Source: Bretschneidera sinensis
Lineage: Eukaryota; Streptophyta; Magnoliopsida; Brassicales; Akaniaceae
Reading direction: 5' to 3'
Length of the DNA stretch: 64,000 nucleotides
NCBI GenBank assembly: GCA_023935145.1
Contig: CM043704.1
Coordinates: 98,264,873-98,328,872 of the forward strand
The notes beneath the pieces are model-generated. The model searched no databases. It had not been told where the DNA came from and worked only from the letters and a program-made list of their open reading frames with translations. This document shows positions 23,513-35,330 of this stretch, piece after piece. The translations under genes and the position numbers were made by a program. Position 1 is the stretch's first letter. Each line of letters begins with the position of its first letter.

Positions 23513-24675
23513 TCGAAGCAAGTAATCCCTGGGTTTCTGCGAAGGATTTCCAACTTGGAGAGGAACATATCCGACTTTGATGAAGGTTTCATTGGTAGTA
23601 TAATTGTTATGAATCGTCCGTTACATCAGGTGTTCGATTGGTTCAATCTAACTATCAGGTAGATGTTGTCTGCAACCATGGAACAATAATGGTGCATGAT
23701 CTAGCTAATCGAACTACTTGGAAGAGTATAGGTTTCTATTTTTGTTTTTAGGTGTGGGTTTTTATGTTTGGGGTGTTCATTTTGTTGATTGTTGCTACAT
23801 ATGATTGTTCTGGGAAGAAGATGCTAAGCGAGTTTTGATGTTTAGTTGTTGATTTGGTTTAGTGTGTTGTATCTTGGAAGACATTTTAGCTAATGAAATA
23901 AAAGCATTTTGCAAACATTGTCTACTGCCATGTTTTGATACTTGTGTTGTGTGTGCTTTCTTTGTGCCCTGTTTTGAGAATCCACTGCACAATCCGAACT
24001 TGTGCAAATGAAAACAATACCGTAATAGACAATGTAACAATTTCTTAATAGCTAAAATTTCAACTAATCATACATAAGTGCAATATTCATTGCTAAAATT
24101 TCACATGATCGAAAGTGCAATACATGAGTCTATCCAAAAAGAACAATGAGATGTTAAGTCTGTTACATCAATGGGGTCCAAAACAAACCAATCAACTAAT
24201 CCATCAATAAACACGATGACCAATCATAGTCAACATAATCCATCCAAAAACTAAGGCTGTAGCATCAAAGTGACATAAACTACCAAAGTTTGTTATAAAA
24301 AACTCACATAAACCACAATCAATTCTTTATTACATCAAATTCACATAAACCATAATCGATTCACATAAAAGTCACATAAACCATAATCAATTCACATCAC
24401 AGGCATATTCCCATAGCTAGTTGGGGTGGGGTTGCTTGTGTAATTGGTTGGATTGGAGGGGCTGCTTGTGTAGCTAGCTGGACTAGAGGGGTTGCTCGTG
24501 TAGCTGGCTGGAATGGTGGGTTTCCCTTTGTAGATGGTCGGATTGGTGGGGTGCTTGTGTGCTTTGCTCTTGTTTGAAGCTGGGAAGAGTATGGTCTTCA
24601 TGCCCATTTGTTGCTCTTTGGTTGAGATGAACCACTTGCCTAAAATTTAAAAATATATGTGACAGTAGATTCCAA

Positions 24676-24727
<52 letters not shown>

Positions 24728-25121
24728 TCAATTTACTCAGAGTTAATAACACAAAAATATTCTAAAAAGGCTAACAAGAATATAAGTTACAATTTGTTGA
24801 GATCTTGGTTGGACTGGTGTAGGGCCTTCCTTCTGTGTGGTACTATCATCAACTCTGCTTGTCTTAGGTTCAAATGTTCCACCTCCCTAGATAGAACATA
24901 AATAATAGGTCAGAGATTTGTTATTCAAAGTACTAGCATTGTGTAACCATTTTCACCTGTTGTCTCTTCTTCCTCACTTGAAGCTTTTTTCTAGGCTGCA
25001 CTAGCTATTGCTCATTCTTTCTTTTACTGGCAGCATGCAAAGCAAAGCAGATAAAAATGTAACGAGACTCGAGTAAATTATTCAGAACAGTAAACAATGC
25101 ATGCAACAACAGTTAAAACAC
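23513..25121. other. MULE interior between the GRF-like ORF and the transposase
   Basis: Mostly non-coding. A minus-strand stretch at 24392-24607 reads as a Thr/Ser/Pro/Asn-rich repeat (SNPSSPASYTSSPSNPTN), possibly a low-complexity C-terminal exon of the transposase. An AT dinucleotide tract lies at 24679-24722. Confidence 0.45.
24679..24722. repeat. (AT)n microsatellite in MULE copy 2
   Basis: About 44 bases of alternating A and T. Confidence 0.95.
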
Positions 25122-27705
25122 TTACACTTGGCATTTGAGTTGTAGAGCTTCTTTTTTAGGTTGTACCAGTCTTGGGTCCTTACAACTCCTCTTGTTATGA
25201 CCCATCCCCTGACAAACACTACATGTTACAGTACCACCTTCTCGTCCTTCCTCAAGGTCCCTAATTCTTTTTTTCTTTGGCCTACCTATTGGTTTCCTAA
25301 ATGGAGGTGGATTTGGTGGTTCATCGGATCTTTTGGGCCATAATGATGGGCCATTACGTGGCTCAATGCTAAGGTCATAGGACATAAGGTAGTACCCAAC
25401 ATGGTAAAACAGGTTGACATATCTCTCAGGTTGTTCTCTATCGGAATATATTGCACTTATTCCATGCTTGCATGGGATCCTAGTAACATCCCATTTATAG
25501 CATGCACAAGTGTGTTTTGCTAAGTCGACAGTATAGGTGTCACTTCCACTCTCAACCTCATAACTTTTACCACTAGACAGTGAGGGTAAGCAGTCCCTTG
25601 AGGCCAATTTCAATTTCTCCAGTTTAGCTTATATCTTTGGACATAGTGGCCCTTCATGCCTCCCCATCCAAGCTACTTTTTTAACAAACCTACATATAAG
25701 TTTCTTCCTTATAGTCTCCAACATTTTAATTATAAGTTGGTCCCTGGCTGGAAGGATGAAACTATTAAAAGTTTCACACAAATTGTTGAGAAGCATGTTA
25801 GACTTGGTATGTGGCAAGAATGCGTTCTTAGACTAGAACCTAGGGTCATGCTCCATCACCCATTTGTAAGCATTGTCATCCAGTTCCTTCATTTTCCCCA
25901 TATATATCTCAAACCAAATTTTAGTTGTTGAATTTGTTGTTGTCCACAAAAGGTGTTTCAGCTCCTGCGCTTTGAAAGTTTTTTTCATGTTGCCATACAT
26001 ATGCCTCAGGTAGAATCTATTAGCAACTATTGGGACCACATCTTCAAGTGCTGGCAGTACGCTCTGCAAGACATTGGGAAGATAGTTAATATAAACTTAT
26101 GCAATATTTACTATAATTATTTATATATTTTATTTCATGATAGGTGCACCTTCTAATGATCACTAATAAAGGTCCACATTTTTTCACCGACAGTGCCAAT
26201 GTCTCCATGAGCTTGACCAGGAACCATGACCATGATTCCTTGGTTTCAGCCTCCACAACTACATATGCAATATGGAATATGTCTTCATTTCCATCAGCAC
26301 CAATTGCAACAAGCAACTGACCATGTGCTGTGGGCTTCAGATTGCATCCATCAAGGCCTATTAATGGTCTGCACCCAACCAAGAACCCTTTTCTTGCAAG
26401 CCTCAAAACAAATGTAGAGTTTTTTGAACACTGGTACCGAATAATTTTTGTCACAAAGCATGTTAACTATGCTACCAGGATTTGCTCTTTTTATATCTGC
26501 ACAATAATCCCACAACCTTTTATACTAATCCTTGTAACTCTTCAAGTGTCGTGTTCTTAGCCCTCCAAGCCTTCATGCCAAAAATATCAACACCGAAGTC
26601 TTGCATTGTATCTCTCACAACAGACCTAAGCTTATGAGTTGGATCATTTCTAAACATCTCAATGTAGTTTTTTTGCCAAAAATTTATCTTGTTCTTGGAC
26701 ATGAGTGGGCTGGGCCTATAGTCCTAATCTAATATGTGGAGGACTCTCTCAACCTAGGAGCATATAACACCCAGTTGCAAGTCTTGTGACGATACTTCAC
26801 CCTCACCCTCACTTTATCATTTTCACAAATTGGATTGCACACCCTTTCGGAATTGAATACTTGATGACTGCTTCTCTCAGAATTGTCTTCGAACCAAATA
26901 GCATGCCTATCTTTAATTTAGGATCCCCCATGTTAGTTTTAAGGTTGAATTGTGACCACCCTGGCCCATCATCTTCATCATAAGAATTTTGAGGTTTGTG
27001 CAAGTCATATGACCCAGCATAGTCAGAACCATCATCATTTACTCCCTCATCAAGTCTAACTCCAAAAAACGATGTATCTTCAGAACTGCCAACATTGTTC
27101 CCCCCATCTCTGAACCAGTAAGTCCTTCATCAAAATTATCATTCCAAACCATGTCATCATCACCAAGCCCATCATTATCACTATCCTTGAAGTCATAGTC
27201 ACTTCTACCATATTTACCACTAGAAGAACCCTCTTCATTACCCTTCTCATAATGTTGAAAGTCCCAACCCTCATAAAACTCCTCACCTTGAACACCATAA
27301 TCATTTTCAGACTCACCACCACTTAAGTCACAACAAATACTGGCACGTCATTATTGCCTCCTCGTCCATCACTTCCCAACTCAAGTGGAACATCATGGTA
27401 TTTTGAGGCCAACACTGGCTCAAGCACATCACAAGAATATTATTCTTGTTCAACAAAACTGGCACCTTAATGTTGCCATGTATGCTGCACATAGACATCC
27501 ATCATCACCTCAAGCTTAATCAAACCAATGAAATCTCTTACATCTTGATCAGTTGCAAGTCTCTTAAAGACATTATGTCCACTACTAGGTTCAGTGTAAT
27601 ACAAGTGCTGAAAATCAATGACTCCAACACTTATTAACATGTTGTGACCTTACAGATAGACATCTTATCACTGACACAACCATCGTAAATCATCGTCTTA
27701 GCCAT
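25122..27705 (-). pseudogene. MuDR/MULE transposase, copy 2 (degenerate)
   Basis: Starts at an ATG at 27703-27705 (MAKTMIYDGC). In order there is an acidic region (about 27080-27300), a MuDR DNA-binding region (26809-27003, LKIGMLFGSKTILREAVIKY), a FAR1-like linker (26520-26702), the catalytic domain (26086-26454, first Asp in LIGLDGC) and the region with the third acidic residue (LCETFNS, 25629-25817). The SWIM zinc finger (CAC...PCKH) and a CCHC knuckle (CSVCQGMGHNKRSC) lie at 25122-25613. It catalyses cut-and-paste transposition in intact relatives. Here one base is missing near 26208 relative to copy 1, and a Gln codon has become TAA at about 25628. Confidence 0.85.
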
Positions 27706-28993
27706 AACGTATTTCTTACACGGTTTGGATATGAAATAACTATTATAATGAAATCTTATAGAAAAAATACACAAAATTCATTGACCTATATGAAGAAAAA
27801 AAAAACAATATTTGTAAGGGACACAATAAGAACACAAAAGCATCAATGGCAAACAGGACATTGTTAAGGTTAAAATAGATGCAATTTTCATACAAGCACG
27901 CAATGTTGGAGAAACTGTCACATAATAGATGTTTGAAACAAATACAGTAGAGCTTAGAACATCCTCTCACAAGGTTATAGAGCCTCAAACAACTTTCCTA
28001 TACATTCTCCAACTTACATTCTTGCTTTAGGAGTAGAATTATGTTATAATCGAATCAAACACTTAATTTCAATTTAGTTATCTATTACTGTAGTCACTAA
28101 AGCATTTGAATTTCAAAATCCTTTGATCATTTATGATCTGTCATATGTCCATATAAGCTTAAACATCCCTTAACAATTAACTAGAAGTTCCCTCCCACTA
28201 AAAAAAGTCCATTAATGATTTCAATAGAGGGAAACAAAACCTTATAACTTAATTACAAACATGGAGAGAGTCGAACAGAGCAAAGAAACAAAGACATGTA
28301 TAAAACATGCATAAATATACACTTAATTATTCAAACGGTAAAACAAAGAGAGAAGAAACAGTACCTTTTCGGTGAAGGATTGATGAAGAGAGTCGATTTT
28401 AGACTAAGTACTGCTTTCAAACAGATCAGAAGTCGTCTTCCTCTTCACTCCTCTCTGAAATTGACACGTAAACAATATATAAATTGATAGAGAGTCATAT
28501 TCCTTAATTTTCAAGCAATTGAAAGTTGTTTTCTACTGTTTCTCACCAACCAAATAGAATAAAACTGAAAATATATATGAGAGGGGGAGAGTGAAACACA
28601 AGTACCTAGAGTCGCGAACGTCGTGAGAGAGAGAGACGAATTCTAGAGAACATCCATCGCGAGAGAGAGAAGATGATTTTGGGGAAATGTAAACCCATCG
28701 CGTCGCAAGGAGGATGAAAGGTAACAGCGAGAACCTGTTGTGTTGCGAGAATGATGAGAGGTCACGACGAGAATCTGTCATGCTGCGTCATGAGAAGGAT
28801 GAGAGGTAATGGCGAGAACCCATCACATCGAGATGTGAGAGGTAACAACGATAGATGACTGAGAGACGAAGCTGATTTTGGGGATTTTGCTCTAAAATTA
28901 ATTGGAGATTGGGAGAGGGTAGAGTAGGTATTTCATTTGGTTTCTAAATTTCGTGCAAGCCTTGTCGCATGTGCGACATTAGTTTTTGTAACA

Positions 28994-29120
28994 GTGTCTA
29001 GCTTTTGGGACCTAATTGTTACGTTTTTGACACGTTAGGGACTCAATTGTTTAAATTTATACCACAATGACCCAATTGTGATTAGGTCCAAACCTTAGGG
29101 ACTAAAATAGACATTTACCT
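28994..29120. repeat. Right terminal inverted repeat of MULE copy 2
   Basis: 127 bases, the inverse complement of 22857-22982 and nearly identical to 3366-3492. Confidence 0.85.
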
Positions 29121-29129
29121 TATAAAAAA
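29121..29129. repeat. Right 9-bp target-site duplication of MULE copy 2
   Basis: TATAAAAAA, same as 22848-22856 and as the single copy in the empty site at 14920-14928. Confidence 0.85.
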
Positions 29130-29734
29130 GTACAAGTCACATGATTATCATTCACATATGAAGGTGAGAAATAGATGGGTTGGATCGGGTATGAGTCGAA
29201 TTTTACGGATAGCGGGTCAACGGGTACATGTTAAAAATACTCGTGTTATAACGAGCGGGTAACCAGTCAAAACGAGTATTGACAAAAATTCTCCTATTTA
29301 AGTGAGAAAAAAGTGATCTGAACCTGATACGAGTTGAGCTTCACTGATTAACTGATACAAAATAAAAATATTCATTTTTTACGAATCATTTTTTTTATAT
29401 GTTCATTACCATGTTTTAACGGATCAATAAACGTCTAAAATCCCACCTCCATTCACATAAGACATGTAATTTCTTGTTACTTCTTGATTAGTATTAAAGA
29501 AATTTTTATTAAGCACTTTCAGGCTTTTCTTTTTATTTTTTTTTTCAATTATCTTGCTTGCGATTGTTGTAGTAGGATGAGACAAAACACTTTATTCTTA
29601 TCTAGGCTTAAGCTAGCAAAATCCAAACTATTTTGGGTCCAACTTAAATTCCTTTCTTAAAACAATGCAATATATATATATATATATATAGCATATTTCC
29701 TAGTATTTTAATCAGATTTGATGAATAAATTTTA

Positions 29735-30102
29735 GGTTTAATTATCAAAAATACCCTGTGATTGATTTTATTTTTAAAAAATATTTTGAAGTTTTTTTGT
29801 GGTAAAAAATATTCCCTTGTTGACTCAATTTTCAAAAAATATAATGAGGTTTTTTTGTGGCAAAAAATACTCCATGGTATGTTTCTGTTAGCAAAAATAT
29901 CTCGTGGTATGTTTGTATTAGTAAAAAATACTCTGTTATATGTTTCTTAGTCAGCCACAATGTATTTTTTGCCACAAAAAAAAAAACTCTCAGGGTATTT
30001 TTTGAAAACGAACTCAACCACAATATATTTTTTGTAACAAAAAAATCTCGAGGTATTTTTTTAAAATACAATCAATCACATGGTTTTTTTTGTAATTAAG
30101 CC
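29735..30102. mobile_element. MITE-like palindromic element, duplicate copy
   Basis: Second copy of 4094-4465, carried along by the segmental duplication. It has the same outer ends (GGTTTAATTA and TAATTAAGCC) and the same internal AAAAAATAC blocks. Confidence 0.6.
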
Positions 30103-30330
30103 AAAATTTTAAATTTGATAGTAAATTGTCATATTTGAGGATAATATTTTAAATATAATAATTTACCATCAAATGAGATCATTTTACTAGTAAATGTGAC
30201 TAAAGTACTAGTAAATATGATTTTTTTTACCTTGTTTTTAGGGCAAACCAAGTAATAAAAGCCCCAATTTATGAGATATTTTAATAACATGAACGGTTGA
30301 GATGGATGCATATACGTTTTATTTTTTAAA

Positions 30331-30664
30331 GATGTGTTTAGTGGGAGAGAAAAGTAAAAAAGAAATATAAGTAAGAGAAATGAAAACTACAATAAATGAG
30401 AAATAGAAAGATTGACTTTTTCTTTCATATGTAGTAGAAATGATGAAAAACTAGAAGGAAGAAAATAGTTTGCTCTTACCTTTGTTTAGGAAAGTGAAAA
30501 CTGATAAAGATTAATTGGTAAATTGATAATCTTATCTCATTTCTTTCTCATTTTCATTCTCTAATCTTCCAAATTTTATAAGGTTATGATTTGTAAATGC
30601 AAGAGGAAAACTCAAATCCTCTTAGTTTTCTCTCGTTTCACTTTTCTTTTCTACTAAACACACT
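30331..30664. mobile_element. MITE-like element with TGTGTTTAGT ends, duplicate copy
   Basis: Second copy of 4694-5030 inside the duplicated block, with GATGTGTTTAGTGGGA at the left end and CTACTAAACACAC at the right. Confidence 0.5.
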
Positions 30665-32717
30665 CCAAATGGAAAGAACTAAAATTCATAAATTGTTTAA
30701 CTGAAATTTGATGGAAGTTCATATCTTTTAGATGTTGTGAGTGAGTCTCTTGTATATTCTTTTGACAGTCATTCAAAGTTGAAATAATGTTATGAAATTT
30801 TTCAGTTTTTATCTTTATTTTTTTAGTAAGTAAATATAAGTTCATCTTGATTGAATTTGAAATAGGTTCAAGTATTTTTTTTTTTTTAAGGTTTGATTAA
30901 GAAATTAAGTACTGTTTCCTTTTTGACACAAGGGTACTAAGTAGACACTAAAGTATTTTCATTTATTTTTTGGATCGATTTTTCCGTTTTAATTGTATAA
31001 AAATAAAATAAAATAAAATATTCAGTTATGCCAACAAAAAAAAGCAATAAGCTTATTGGATCGATGATTTTTCCACGCTTATTCTTGGATTTAAACTATT
31101 CAATGGAACGTTGTAATTAGAAAAGAATTGAATATTCTTAACGCAAAACAAACCACCATAATTAAAATTATTATTCAATTCCGGTTTTATTCCAATTTCA
31201 TATATGGAAATGAACCAAACAGTGTAAGTAGTTTTATGGCAAAGTGAAACATGCAATACATTGCTTTTGCACATAAATTTGAATTTTTTAAATTTTGAGA
31301 TTCTGTGGGATCAACTTCACTGCAGTAAATTTTGTGAATTAAATCATGCAGTATACTCCTTTTGCATATGGATTTGAACTCTTTAAATTTTGAGATTTGG
31401 TGGGACCACTTTACACTTAAAATTTACTGTGTAGTACATGTTTACTAGGGGTGAGCATGGGTCTGATTGGTATAAAAAATCAACCCAACCCAATGATGCT
31501 GGGTCAAAAAAATTTCAACTCAACTCAACCTATTCAAATCAATTTGGGTCATTGGTTTAGTATTTTTTCACTTAAAAATTAATGCAAACATATTACATAA
31601 GGAAAAATATTTTACTACAATTATTCATCATTCAATTATATCTAAAATCAAATCCATACAAGAATTTATTAAATCTTACAAATCATTTTTTACAATTTAA
31701 GTATCTTAAATCACTTCACATAAAGTTCAAACAACTTTAATTTAATACAAACATACGAAATAAAATAAAAACTAGATTTTAAAGGTGTTTGATCAATCAA
31801 ATTATTTAAAACTTCAACACTAGTATAGACTTAGTCGTAAAATCTCCATAATCAAGTTTCATCCTACCAAAAACATAAAGTGAATGAATATAAGATAAGC
31901 AAATCAATTCAACAAGTTTTTAGAAAAAAATAATTTTACGAGAACAAACAGTATTCTTCAACTAAAATGTATTAAAAATAAACATGTTTTTCATATATTT
32001 AAGTTTTAATTGGCATTTTTTAATAGAAACTAACATTTTTTATGGATGGTTTCTAAAAAGAAGAAAGAAAATTAACTTTAAAAAAATATGGTTTTGGTCT
32101 TAGTATAACTTATTTATGATATTACTACATGCGTGTCTCCAGAGTAAAGTGATATGTAGTGCTGATTTGCTTTTAAAATTGAAATTGGGTTGTTTTCTCA
32201 TATATAATTTTTTTTCCTTACTTGACTTTTTTTTATTTATTAGAAAAAGAATTGAGAATATATATATATACACACACAAAAACACATACACATAAAATAT
32301 GTATTGTAATTAAAACTAAATTATTAAAATATGAATGTAATTCATAACTCCAAATAAGTATATTTTAAATATACATAAAATATAATTATATAATGAGAGT
32401 TACTGATTTAGATTGAATTGAATTTTTTTAACTCATAACGTATCGAGTCAAAAAATTATCAACCCAAACTCAATCAACCTTTTTAAAACTTCAACTCAAC
32501 TCAATCCAACCGATTATACCTATTTGAATTAGATTCGTGAAGCCACGTGTTTTCATAATTACCCCTATCTTTTACTTTACAAATTTTCACTGTAGAAGAA
32601 TATCTCCCGACCTATTCAGGAAAAAAAGCTGCAAAACTCTATATTCGGCAAAACTCCATATTTGTTCTGGGCATATCCTAGCAAAATATTCCACCACCTA
32701 CCATCTCAAGTAGAGAC

Positions 32718-32723
32718 TATAAA
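32718..32723 (+). promoter_or_regulatory. TATA box of GST copy B5
   Basis: TATAAA about 100 bp upstream of the B5 ATG, in the same context as in B2. Confidence 0.5.
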
Positions 32724-32819
32724 CCCGACTGGGCATTGTGGCGTTGTTATTATCGCTGAGATTGAGAGCTTTCGGCATTGGAGGAAAATACATTGATTTG
32801 AGATTTTTACGATTTAACA

Positions 32820-33668
32820 ATGGTGGTGAAGGTGTATGGTCCAGTTTATGGTTGTCCTAAGCGCGTGCTTGTCGCACTTATTGAGAAGGAGGTTGAATTC
32901 GAACCTGTCCCTATTGATCTGAGCAAAGGAGAGCATAAAAGCCCTGAATTTCTCAAATTACAGGTTATGTTTTACTCTTCTGTCTTTTTTTTTTCCCTCG
33001 TTTAAAAATCAATTCAAGATCATATATAATTAGGAGATGTTTGGATTGTGCTTCTAAGTTGTCATAGTAAATTAGTTTTTTTCTTTCTTTTAATTTATGT
33101 TGGATTGCCCTCTCATCTAATGCAGCCTTTCGGAACAGTTCCTCTGGTTCAAGATGGAGATTATATCTTATATGGTAACCTTCTTCTCTGTAAAAGTGAT
33201 GCCTTCAAATTTTTTTTGGGTTTCTAAATGTGAAAAAAATTGCTTTAAATGAGTTTAGTACCCTCGTAATAAATCGTGAAATCCTTAATTTTCATGTCTC
33301 ATCAGCTTAAAAATTAAAAATAATTTAAATAAATTAAATATCTGTAATTGTATTGTGCTTACTAAATTTCTGTTGGCATTAGAATTATAGATAGATAACC
33401 CTTAATTCGATGTGATGTGTAGAATCACGAGCAATCATGAGGTACTATGCGGAAAAATACAAGTCACAGGGGACTGATCTGCTTGGGGAAGACCATAGAG
33501 GACAGGGGTCTTGTGGAGCAATGGCTAGATGTTGAGTCACAAAGCTAACACCCACCAATTTTCGCCATGACCCCTCACATCCTATTTGCTAACGTGATTG
33601 GGTTTCCTGCTGATGAAGAGCTTATCAAAGAGAGTGAAGAAAAGCTTGGAAAAGTATTGGACATTTAC

Positions 33669-33700
<32 letters not shown>

Positions 33701-33866
33701 TGGTGATTTCGTTAGCATAGCTGATCTTAGTCACCTTCCATTCACACAATATTTGGTTGGGCCAATGAAGAAAGAGTATCTGATTAGAGACAGGAAGCAT
33801 GTGAGTGCTTGGTGGGATGATATTAGCAGCAGGCCATCTTGGAAGAAGGTCCTCGAGCTCTACTAA
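32820..33866 (+). pseudogene. Phi-class glutathione S-transferase, copy B5 (frameshift plus stop)
   Basis: Exons are 32820-32963, 33126-33174 and 33423-33866. Very similar to B2, with the same Cys12 (VYGCPKR) and the same extra G (33485-33488), which gives TGA at 33533-33535. It also has its own lesion: a Tyr codon has become TAA at 33546-33548. The end is the ordinary ...LELY. The shared lesion shows that B2 and B5 descend from one already frameshifted copy, and B5 kept decaying. Confidence 0.85.
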
Positions 33867-34634
33867 ATGCCTCTATGCTTTGGGTTTAAGAGTTTTGTAC
33901 TTGGTTTCGTGTTTGTTTTGTGCTCAGTTTTCACTTTTGTTTAAATTTGTAGTTTTGTGTCGGTGGAAGAGAATTTCTTGTTAGACTCGAAATTTTGTTA
34001 GTAATTTTAAAAATTTTTATTCGTAATATTATTTTTTAAGTTTTATATTTTTTAAAAATTTTGTTAGATTTGATAGGGTTTCCTACTCTGTCCCTCCACA
34101 AGGGATGGGGATCACATATGCCAAAGGTTACGAGAATGTCGACTTTGGATGGAGTTATGGAGGATTTGAAGGATGCTAATGAAATATAATTGGGGTGTAT
34201 GGGATGGGTGGTGTTGGAAAAACCACACTAATCAAAGAAGTTGCAAAAACAACCAAGCAAGAGGATTTATTTGACATGGTGGTTATGGCAATGGTATCGC
34301 AGACACAAGACATTGAAAAGAATCAAGGAGAAATTGCAGACAAGTTAGGTTTGCAATTTCATGAAGAGAGTGTAAATGGCAGGGCAGACAGGCTATGTGA
34401 CAGATTGAAGAAAGAGAAGAGGAGCCTCTTAATTTTAGATGACATCTGGGCAGGACTTTATTTGGGGGCAGTAGGAATTCTGTTTGGAGATGATCACAAG
34501 GGGTGCAAGATTCTGCTAACATCGAGATATGAAAATGTTTTGTCTTGCGGAATGGATACTCTGAAGATTTTTCTAGTTGGTGTTTTACAAGAAGATGAAA
34601 CCTGGGATTTGTTCAAGAAGAAGACAAGCCTTAG

Positions 34635-34929
34635 TGTTGAAAGTCCTAGTTTATGATCTACTACAATTGAGGTAGCCAAGGAATGTGCGGGTTTGTTAAT
34701 TGCCATCATAACAGTTGCAAGTGTCTCCTCAAGGCCCTCCTCAAGTGCCTCTTGCTTTGAAAAACAAGAAGAATCCATCAGAATGGGGGGATGAGTTGCG
34801 AGAACTAAAAAGGCCCTCCTCAAAGAATTTCACTGGAATGCAGGCAGTTGTATATGCAACTATAGAGTTGAGTTGCAATCGTTTAGAAAGTGAGGAACTT
34901 AAAATGACTTTCTTGCTTGGTGGTGTTAT
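34635..34929 (+). repeat. Left arm of an inverted duplication in the NB-ARC region
   Basis: Encodes the ARC segment VAKECAGLLIAI ... RPSSKNFTGMQAVVYATIEL. Its close inverse complement is at 35071-35330, with a spacer of about 140 bp. The arms differ mainly by point changes and a ~30-bp insertion near 34722. Confidence 0.85.
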
Positions 34930-35070
34930 AAGTTCTTTCAACAATCTGGACTTGCTTAAATATGGAATGGGTCTGGGCTTATTTCAAGATATTAATACTG
35001 GAAGAAGCCGGAGATAGAATACAGACTTTGATCCGTACTCGACAGTTCTACCAGTAATCATTTTGCCGTA

Positions 35071-35330
35071 AGACCACAAAGCAAGAAACTCCTTTTAACT
35101 TCCTCACTTTCTAAATGATTGTAACTCAACTCTATAATTGCATATACAACTGCCTGCATTCCAGTGAAATTCTTTGAGGAGGGCCTTTTTAGTTCTCGCA
35201 ACACATCCCTCCATTCCGATAGATTTTTCTTGTTTTTCAAAGCACTTGCAACTGTTATGATGGGAATCGGCAAACCCGCACATTCCTTGGCTACCTCAAT
35301 TGCAGTAGATCGTAAACCAGGACTTTCAAC
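35071..35330 (-). repeat. Right arm of the NB-ARC inverted duplication
   Basis: On the minus strand this reads EVAKECAGLPIPIITVA then SSKNFTGMQAVVYAIIEL. It is better preserved than the left arm and keeps GLP of the GLPLA motif. It may come from a neighbouring paralogue rather than from copying of the left arm. Confidence 0.85.

Larger units (their letters stand above)
22857..29120 (-). mobile_element. Complete Mutator-like element (MULE) copy 2
   Basis: 6264 bp bounded by ~126-bp imperfect terminal inverted repeats (GGTAAATCTTTATTTTAG... and its inverse complement) and perfect 9-bp target duplications. It carries a decayed MuDR-type transposase on the minus strand (25122-27705) and, on the + strand near the left end, a decayed GRF-type zinc-finger ORF (23348-23512). 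Both genes have stops, so the copy is unlikely to move by itself. Confidence 0.9.
25550..32250. repeat. Segmental duplication block, copy 2
   Basis: Matches 1-6760. It includes the right two thirds of MULE copy 2 and the AT-rich interval 29130-32250. After this point the two copies diverge: copy 1 runs into the type-A promoter flank and copy 2 into the type-B flank of B5. Confidence 0.85.
29130..32819. other. AT-rich interval between MULE copy 2 and GST B5
   Basis: No gene. It holds second copies of the MITE-like elements (29735-30102 and about 30331-30664), a TA tract near 29671-29691, and from about 32560 the type-B promoter flank shared with B2. Confidence 0.7.
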
